From: a bacterium
Lineage (GTDB): Bacteria > Planctomycetota > J058 > JAJDCP01
Assembly: GCA_030428695.1 (NCBI GenBank)
Contig: JAUIEM010000029.1
Coordinates: 1-38,454, forward strand
Direction: 5' to 3'
DNA length: 38,454 nt
Below, piece after piece: positions 34,386 through 38,454 of this stretch. Made by a program: the position numbers and the translations under genes. Positions within the stretch are counted from its first letter, which is position 1. Each line of letters starts with the position of its first letter. Under the pieces are notes generated by a model that had not been told where the DNA came from, did no database searches, and saw nothing but the letters and a program-made list of their open reading frames with translations.

Positions 34386-35083
34386 CACAGCACCTCCGCG
34401 GTCGCCCGGGTCGCGACGAAGAGCGTGTTGGCGAACGGCGTGCCGCTGCGGCAGTCGACGACCTCGACGCGACAGCCGAGGGCGGCCAGCGCCGCGCGCA
34501 GCTGCGCGCGGGTGCGGAGGAACACGCCGTCGCCGCGATGCCGGCCGAGCACCACCGCGAGCTTCTCGCTCCAGGCCAGCCAGCGCGAGCGCCAGCCCTC
34601 CCCCGCGACGCCGTCCCGCACCAACAGCATGCCTCCCGGGCGCAGACAGGCGTACAGCCGGCGCAGGAGGGCGTCCTGGGCAGCCGGCTCCTGGTAGTGC
34701 AGGACGTCGAGACAGGTCACCACATCGCAGACGGGGAGGTCGACGGCGCGGGCATCGCCGACCTGCAACGCGACCTCGTCCCCGAGGGCTGCCCGGGCGG
34801 ACGCGACGCGGCGCGGGTCGTGGTCGAGGCCGTGCAGGCTCCAGCCCGGGCGCAGGGCAGCGACCAGCGCGAGCAGGTAGCCCTCCCCGCAGCCGATGTC
34901 GAGCAGCCGCCCCGGGCGGCCCGGCAGGCGCTCGAGAACCTGGAAGTAGGCGGGGTCGGCGCTGATCTTGCCGCGCGCGAACCCCTCCGCGAAGCGGCCC
35001 TGGGGCCGGTAGCGCCGCGCGACCTGGCGGGCGTGGGCGCGACGCACGTCACGCTGCTGCCGGAGATCGGGCGCGGCCGTCAC
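34385..35083 (-). CDS. class I SAM-dependent methyltransferase
   Basis: A 232-residue Rossmann methyltransferase. Motif I is L-L-D-I-G-C-G-E-G-Y-L (60-70), the acidic loop after strand 2 is L-D-H-D, motif II-like D-V-V-T-C-L-D-V-L-H-Y is followed by L-R-P-G-G-M-L-L-V. This is the Methyltransf_11/25 type used for small molecules, lipids or O-antigen sugars. GTG at 35083 overlaps the zinc-ribbon membrane protein stop as GTGA, and its own stop overlaps the response-regulator start, making a tightly coupled trio. The substrate cannot be read from sequence. Confidence 0.85.
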   Translation of the reverse strand: MTAAPDLRQQRDVRRAHARQVARRYRPQGRFAEGFARGKISADPAYFQVLERLPGRPGRLLDIGCGEGYLLALVAALRPGWSLHGLDHDPRRVASARAALGDEVALQVGDARAVDLPVCDVVTCLDVLHYQEPAAQDALLRRLYACLRPGGMLLVRDGVAGEGWRSRWLAWSEKLAVVLGRHRGDGVFLRTRAQLRAALAALGCRVEVVDCRSGTPFANTLFVATRATAEVL

Positions 35084-36348
35084 GGTCGCGGCTTCACGGT
35101 GAAGGACTCGAGCCACAGGATCTCCGTCGAGCCGGAACCGGCATCGTTGAACGAGGTCGAGCTGCGCCACGTCCAGCCGTCCTCGGTGCGGACCTCGACG
35201 AGGTAGCCCGAGAGGCTGATCAGCTCCCCACTCCGCAGCGCAGCGAGCCGCGTCACAAGCGACGGGTGCACGGGGATGATGTGCAGAAGCGCCGAGTGCA
35301 GGATGATCGTCTCGGGCCGCATGTCTGCGTCGTACCACCAGGTGAAGGAGCGGTTGGCGAGCTGGTAGTCGACGCGGTCGATGTGCTCCTGGTCGGACAT
35401 CGGACCCCAGCCGAGCAGGAGATCGATCGGCGCGACCTCCGCTTCCCGGTCACCCGCATAGCTCTTGTGCTCGAGGACGCGGGCGCTCGCCGCGAACGAC
35501 CGCAACGGTGTGATCTCGAACGCACCCCGCTTCCATTCGCCCCGGTCGGCATCTCCGACGGTCGGACCGTGCGGCGCGACCTGAACCCCTGGTGGATAGC
35601 GGACGGGGGCGGCCGGCCACAGGACCCAGCCCACAACCAGGAGGAGGACGGCGAGCCCGGGGCCGATGACCCGCGGCTTCGTCCACCAGGCCTGCGCGCC
35701 GGTCTTCCTGCCCTTTTTCTTCCCGCGCGCGCCGGAGCGCGGCTTCGGTACGTCGCTGGGGCGGCCCCCCTGGACGATCACATCACGGTTGATCCGCTTG
35801 GTGACAGGTCGCGCCGGCTCGCGCCAGCGCTCGGCGATCGCGCCGCGCTTGCGCGTGCCCGTCTCATCCCGCTTGCGCAACGGCGTGACGCTCTTCTCGC
35901 GCGCCGCACCGGACGGGCGCGGCGCACCGAAGGCCGAGCGTGCCTTGCGCCGGGTGCTCGACGGCGCCGGCGGGATCCCGACCTCCTCCCGCGCCGGCTG
36001 CGGACGCCCGGAAGACGGCGGGCGCGCCGGTCCACGCCGGCTCGAGGGGAGGCGGTCAGGAGCCGGCTTCGGCGGCGGCACGCAGCGCGGACAGGGGGTC
36101 GTCAGCGGCTCGCTGCGCTCGACCCGGTAGCGCATGTTGCGGCAGCGGGTGCAGACCTCGACCAGGCGGACCAGCTCGGCCTCGATCATGTTGATCTGGA
36201 TCTTGTCGAGGCCTGCTTTGCCGACGATCCGGTCCCACTCCGGCGCGGCGCCGTCCACACCGAGCTCACGCACCTCCGTGGCGGTGATCATCCCCAGCTG
36301 TGTGGCGATGCGGGCAAAGGCCTCGTTGTACGCGGTGTTCCGGTTCAT
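35080..36348 (-). CDS. single-pass membrane protein: zinc ribbon inside, GWGPMSD domain outside
   Basis: A 422-residue protein in four parts. Residues 1-60 are helical (A-Y-N-E-A-F-A-R-I-A-T-Q-L-G). A zinc ribbon follows, Cys66-x2-Cys69 then x16 then Cys86-x2-Cys89. Residues 92-225 are a disordered Pro/Arg/Lys linker. A membrane helix at about 227-246 leads to an outer domain with V-A-P-I-D-L-L-L-G-W-G-P-M-S-D, L-L-H-I-I-P-V-H, G-E-L-I-S-L-S-G-Y-L-V-E-V and W-R-S-S-T-S. I know the last domain from widespread, uncharacterised proteobacterial proteins. It is a paralogue of the gene at 36865-38190. ATG at 36348; the ribosome site is weak. Confidence 0.85.
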   Translation of the reverse strand: MNRNTAYNEAFARIATQLGMITATEVRELGVDGAAPEWDRIVGKAGLDKIQINMIEAELVRLVEVCTRCRNMRYRVERSEPLTTPCPRCVPPPKPAPDRLPSSRRGPARPPSSGRPQPAREEVGIPPAPSSTRRKARSAFGAPRPSGAAREKSVTPLRKRDETGTRKRGAIAERWREPARPVTKRINRDVIVQGGRPSDVPKPRSGARGKKKGRKTGAQAWWTKPRVIGPGLAVLLLVVGWVLWPAAPVRYPPGVQVAPHGPTVGDADRGEWKRGAFEITPLRSFAASARVLEHKSYAGDREAEVAPIDLLLGWGPMSDQEHIDRVDYQLANRSFTWWYDADMRPETIILHSALLHIIPVHPSLVTRLAALRSGELISLSGYLVEVRTEDGWTWRSSTSFNDAGSGSTEILWLESFTVKPRP

Positions 36349-36565
36349 GATCCGTCGGCGTGGGCTCGCTATGACCTGACTTGCGCGATGCTGATGGGCG
36401 GTGACACCGTATTGTACATCAACTTTCGCCGGAACGCCGCCCTGTCGGAGGACTTCCGACAACGGCTGTCCGATGGTGTCAGACACATCGCCGGCCACGC
36501 CCCCCGGGCGGCCGGCCCCGCTTGTGGCACACGTTCTGCTCGTGACCCGCCAGGAGGAGATGCCG
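36349..36565. promoter_or_regulatory. divergent control region with several short palindromes
   Basis: Three symmetric motifs lie in 217 bases: GGTGACACC (36400-36408), TGTCGGA-N5-TCCGACA (36443-36461) and GTGTCAGACAC (36476-36486). A further TGTCCGA half-site follows at 36467. On the minus strand TACAAT (36416-36411) is a good -10 for the gene starting at 36348, with the first palindrome at its start point. These may be sites for a local regulator, possibly the small gene at 36566. Confidence 0.5.
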
Positions 36566-36853
36566 ATGCGATACTGCCACGAAGTCGATGCGCTGCCCCT
36601 GCGGGAGCGTCCGTACATCCGCTCCCTGCTATGCGAGCTGCGGGAGCGCGCCTACCGTCCCGAGCTGCAGGGCAGCCTGCGCCGTCCGCGCGAGCGCCGC
36701 CGCCTCGCCCGGACCATCGCCCGGCTGCGGGCCCGCCGCGCGACCTGGAAGGAGATCGCCGAGCGGCTCAACAGCGGCGCGGAGGAGGAGGGCTGGAGCG
36801 CCGACGCGGCGCGCCTGTTCTTCACCCGCTGGCGACGGTCCCACCCCGCGTGA
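36566..36853 (+). CDS. small basic protein with a helix-turn-helix-like C-terminus
   Basis: A 95-residue, strongly basic and helical protein. AGGAGG at eight bases marks ATG 36566 as the start, rather than an ATG six bases earlier. The middle is arginine-rich (R-R-P-R-E-R-R-R-L-A-R-T-I-A-R-L-R-A-R-R). The end, A-T-W-K-E-I-A-E-R-L-N, then an acidic turn and W-S-A-D-A-A-R-L-F-F-T-R-W-R-R, has the spacing of a helix-turn-helix like those in recombinase or KfrA/TrfB-type DNA-binding proteins. It could bind the palindromes upstream. No close family was recognised. It ends 11 bases from the convergent paralogue gene. Confidence 0.68.
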   Translation: MRYCHEVDALPLRERPYIRSLLCELRERAYRPELQGSLRRPRERRRLARTIARLRARRATWKEIAERLNSGAEEEGWSADAARLFFTRWRRSHPA

Positions 36854-36864
36854 GCCCGCGGAGC

Positions 36865-38190
36865 TCACTCGAGCTGCAGTTGGCGGACCCAGATCAGCTT
36901 CGCCTCGCCCGGGCCGGTCCCCGTCGACCAGCTCGTTCCGGCGCCCTCGACGTCGACCAGCGTGCCGACGAGCTCGACGATGCTGCCGGGCCGGACCTGT
37001 TTGGCGAACAGCGAGCCGATCACGGCGTTGGCCGGGATCATGCCGAGGTAGTCGGCGGAGGTCTCGCCGAGGCCGTCGACGGTCAGGGCGTGCCCTTCGA
37101 TGGAGATGCGTGCCTCCGCGATGCGACGGGGATTCGAGAGCTCCCCCCAGCCGAGCGCGAGCTCGTAGGGGATCACGCGCCCCCGCGGGCCCGGGTCCTG
37201 CCGCGCGGCGAGGACCACCGCGCGGACGCGGTAGCCCGCGACGGGCCGCAGCTGAAAGTCGCCGTAGCGCCAGCGACCGCCACGCTCGGCGGCACCGATC
37301 AGCGGCGGCGCGGGGGCGAGCGCCCGGTCGACGGCGGGCAGCGTGGTCTCGTTCAGATGCTCGAGGATCATGACGAAGGCGAAGGCGAAGACCGCGAGCA
37401 GCACGTACACCAGCGCCCGCGACAGCTTGCGCGGCTTCTTGCGCGGGCCCGTGTCCGCATGGAAGACCGGCACGAAGTTGTGGTCGTCGGCGCTCGATGT
37501 GCGCCGCCGCGGATCGCGGGGCGGCGGGCGCACCGACCGCCGGGTCCGCTGCACCCGGCGGCTCGGCCGGTCGTGCCGCGCGGTCGGGGGGCGCGGCCCC
37601 GCGCCGGCGGCGACCTGCTCGGGGGCAGCGGACGGCGGGGCCGTCGGCTTCTTGAGCGGCGGCGCGCTGAACATGCCGGGCACGCTGGTCCAGGCCCGGG
37701 GCGCCGCGCTCGCCTTCGCCCCGGAGCGGCCCGACCCCGGCTTCACCGCGGGTCCTGCCGAGGGCTTCGCTTCCGGCTTCGTGCGCTTCGACGCGGGAGC
37801 CGCCGGACGCGTCTTCCCCGCGCGCTTCGCCCCCTCGTCAGCGCGCCCGGAGCGCCGCGCCGACGCGGGTTTCGCGCGGGCGAAGAGCGGCGACTCGACG
37901 GCCGCGCCAGGCTCGCACACGGGGCAGGGAACGGCGACCTTGACGCGCTTGAGATAGCGGTAGCGCACGGTGCCGCAGTCGGGGCAGGGGTCCTTGAGCT
38001 TCTCGACCTTGCGCTCGATCAGGTCGAGGACGTCGAAGGGGATCTCCGCCGCGTCGACCAGGGCCAGCCACAGGGGTCGCTGGTCGCCCCGGTTGCGGGC
38101 CGCGAGGGCATGCTCGACGTGGCCGCGATGGGCGTAGCCCAGCGTCATCGCCACGCGAGAAAAGGCTTCGCCGTACGCGTCGTCCTGCAC
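36865..38190 (-). CDS. paralogous zinc-ribbon membrane protein with GWGxxSx outer domain
   Basis: A 441-residue protein with the same architecture as 35080-36348: helical start (D-A-Y-G-E-A-F-S-R-V-A-M-T-L-G), zinc ribbon Cys69-x2-Cys72-x16-Cys89-x2-Cys92, a Pro/Ala/Lys/Arg linker of about 150 residues, a membrane helix at about 259-277, and an outer domain with Y-E-L-A-L-G-W-G-E-L-S-N, I-P-A-N-A-V-I-G and G-S-I-V-E-L-V-G-T-L-V-D-V. The outer motifs are more divergent (no H-I-I-P, no W-R-S-S). GTG at 38190 was chosen by alignment with the paralogue; the frame continues to 38430 without good coding signs. Cytoplasmic zinc ribbon plus outer sensor suggests a signalling or envelope role (inference). 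Confidence 0.8.
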   Translation of the reverse strand: MQDDAYGEAFSRVAMTLGYAHRGHVEHALAARNRGDQRPLWLALVDAAEIPFDVLDLIERKVEKLKDPCPDCGTVRYRYLKRVKVAVPCPVCEPGAAVESPLFARAKPASARRSGRADEGAKRAGKTRPAAPASKRTKPEAKPSAGPAVKPGSGRSGAKASAAPRAWTSVPGMFSAPPLKKPTAPPSAAPEQVAAGAGPRPPTARHDRPSRRVQRTRRSVRPPPRDPRRRTSSADDHNFVPVFHADTGPRKKPRKLSRALVYVLLAVFAFAFVMILEHLNETTLPAVDRALAPAPPLIGAAERGGRWRYGDFQLRPVAGYRVRAVVLAARQDPGPRGRVIPYELALGWGELSNPRRIAEARISIEGHALTVDGLGETSADYLGMIPANAVIGSLFAKQVRPGSIVELVGTLVDVEGAGTSWSTGTGPGEAKLIWVRQLQLE

Positions 38191-38338
38191 GCTCTCCACT
38201 CGTCGTTCGTCAGGGCCCGGCTGTTTTCTACGCACCGGCAGCGCGGCCTCACGCCGCGGCGCCGGCCCGGCCGCAGCGCTGCGCGAGCACCCGCCCATGG
38301 CCCCGCCGGGGCGCCGGGGGCGCCTCGGGCCGCCGTTG

Positions 38339-38368
38339 TTGGCATCGACGACCCCAATATCCCATACT
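38339..38368 (+). promoter_or_regulatory. promoter of the gene at the right edge
   Basis: TTGGCA (38339-38344) and CATACT (38363-38368) are separated by 18 bases and lie about 57 bases before the GTG at 38425. The sequence around it is the most AT-rich in the last 200 bases. Confidence 0.5.
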
Positions 38369-38424
38369 TCTGGCGTCGTCGCAAAGGTCCTCGGCTCGCC
38401 GGCCCGGGGACAGGGAGTCCCGGT

Positions 38425-38454
38425 GTGCACGAAGACAAGCTGCGCGAGCTGCTC
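38425..38454 (+). CDS. start of a truncated gene (first ten codons)
   Basis: GTG at 38425 with GGGAG seven bases upstream opens a frame reading M-H-E-D-K-L-R-E-L-L, cut by the window edge. The charged amphipathic start and the promoter at 38339-38368 make a real gene likely, divergent from the zinc-ribbon paralogue. Too short to identify. Confidence 0.4.
   Translation, partial: MHEDKLRELL

Noticed and set aside
38191..38430. Upstream extension of the zinc-ribbon paralogue to 38430
   Set aside because: The added residues do not match the other paralogue, look non-coding, and would cover the divergent promoter of the gene at the right edge.

Overview
This is a uniformly GC-rich stretch of bacterial chromosome, densely packed and read on both strands. 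No rRNA, tRNA, CRISPR array, insertion sequence or phage gene is visible. The genes point to a diderm (Gram-negative-type) bacterium: an RND efflux pump with its periplasmic adaptor, a LolA-like carrier, a predicted beta-barrel protein ending in Phe, a PilT-type pilus ATPase, and several secreted proteins with signal peptides ending in A-Q before E. A large Hanks-type kinase with an extracytoplasmic C-terminal domain, translationally coupled to an ECF sigma factor, is a style common in Planctomycetota and also known in Myxococcota and Acidobacteriota. I lean towards Planctomycetota, but this is inference from gene content, not from a marker gene.

Layout. 1-2613: a DUF4937-type protein (minus), with a terminator, divergent from a secreted double-trypsin-fold protein. 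2622-7331 (minus): a tightly overlapping seven-gene operon coding for an ApeP-like dehydratase, YbgC-like thioesterase, ketosynthase, small ketosynthase-like chain-length factor, acyl carrier protein, second ketosynthase and LolA-like carrier. Its gene set matches the core of aryl-polyene (APE) type II polyketide clusters. 7494-9651 (plus): a staphylococcal-nuclease-like protein, an unknown protein lacking a standard start codon, and a small membrane protein. 9655-13922 (minus): RND transporter and adaptor. 14096-14764 (minus): pyroglutamyl peptidase. 14932-17362 (plus): a D-aminoacylase-like amidohydrolase behind a promoter with a perfect 16-bp palindrome, then a YceI protein whose ribosome site lies in a hairpin. 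17384-18645 (minus): outer-membrane barrel protein and a small acidic protein.

18774-23521 (plus): an EF-hand protein overlapping SelO (protein AMPylase), then a PGM1-like ATP-grasp ligase and an AAA ATPase. 23522-23935 is non-coding and holds a long imperfect hairpin and four REP-like palindromic elements in alternating orientation. 23936-26324: secreted hypothetical protein, cupin, anchored hypothetical protein and a short-chain dehydrogenase. 26398-30191 (minus): ECF sigma factor overlapping a 1083-residue membrane kinase that starts with an anti-sigma-type zinc motif. 30337-31905 (minus): a PilT-like ATPase with a long disordered tail. 32036-34000 (plus): ketopantoate-reductase-like protein, a conserved 88-residue protein and an alpha/beta hydrolase. 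34011-36348 (minus): a coupled trio of zinc-ribbon membrane protein, methyltransferase and stand-alone response regulator. A paralogue of the zinc-ribbon membrane protein lies at 36865-38190, separated by a small basic HTH-like gene. A new gene seems to begin at the right edge.

The points most worth a second look are the compact APE-like operon, the sigma/ZAS-kinase pair as a possible one-step transmembrane switch, the zinc-ribbon/GWGxMSD membrane paralogues, and the EF-hand-SelO coupling. Many promoters in the window share a GCTAnnnT-type -10 element. Gene starts were chosen by ribosome-site spacing and stop/start overlaps; all family names rest on motif recognition by eye, without a database search.
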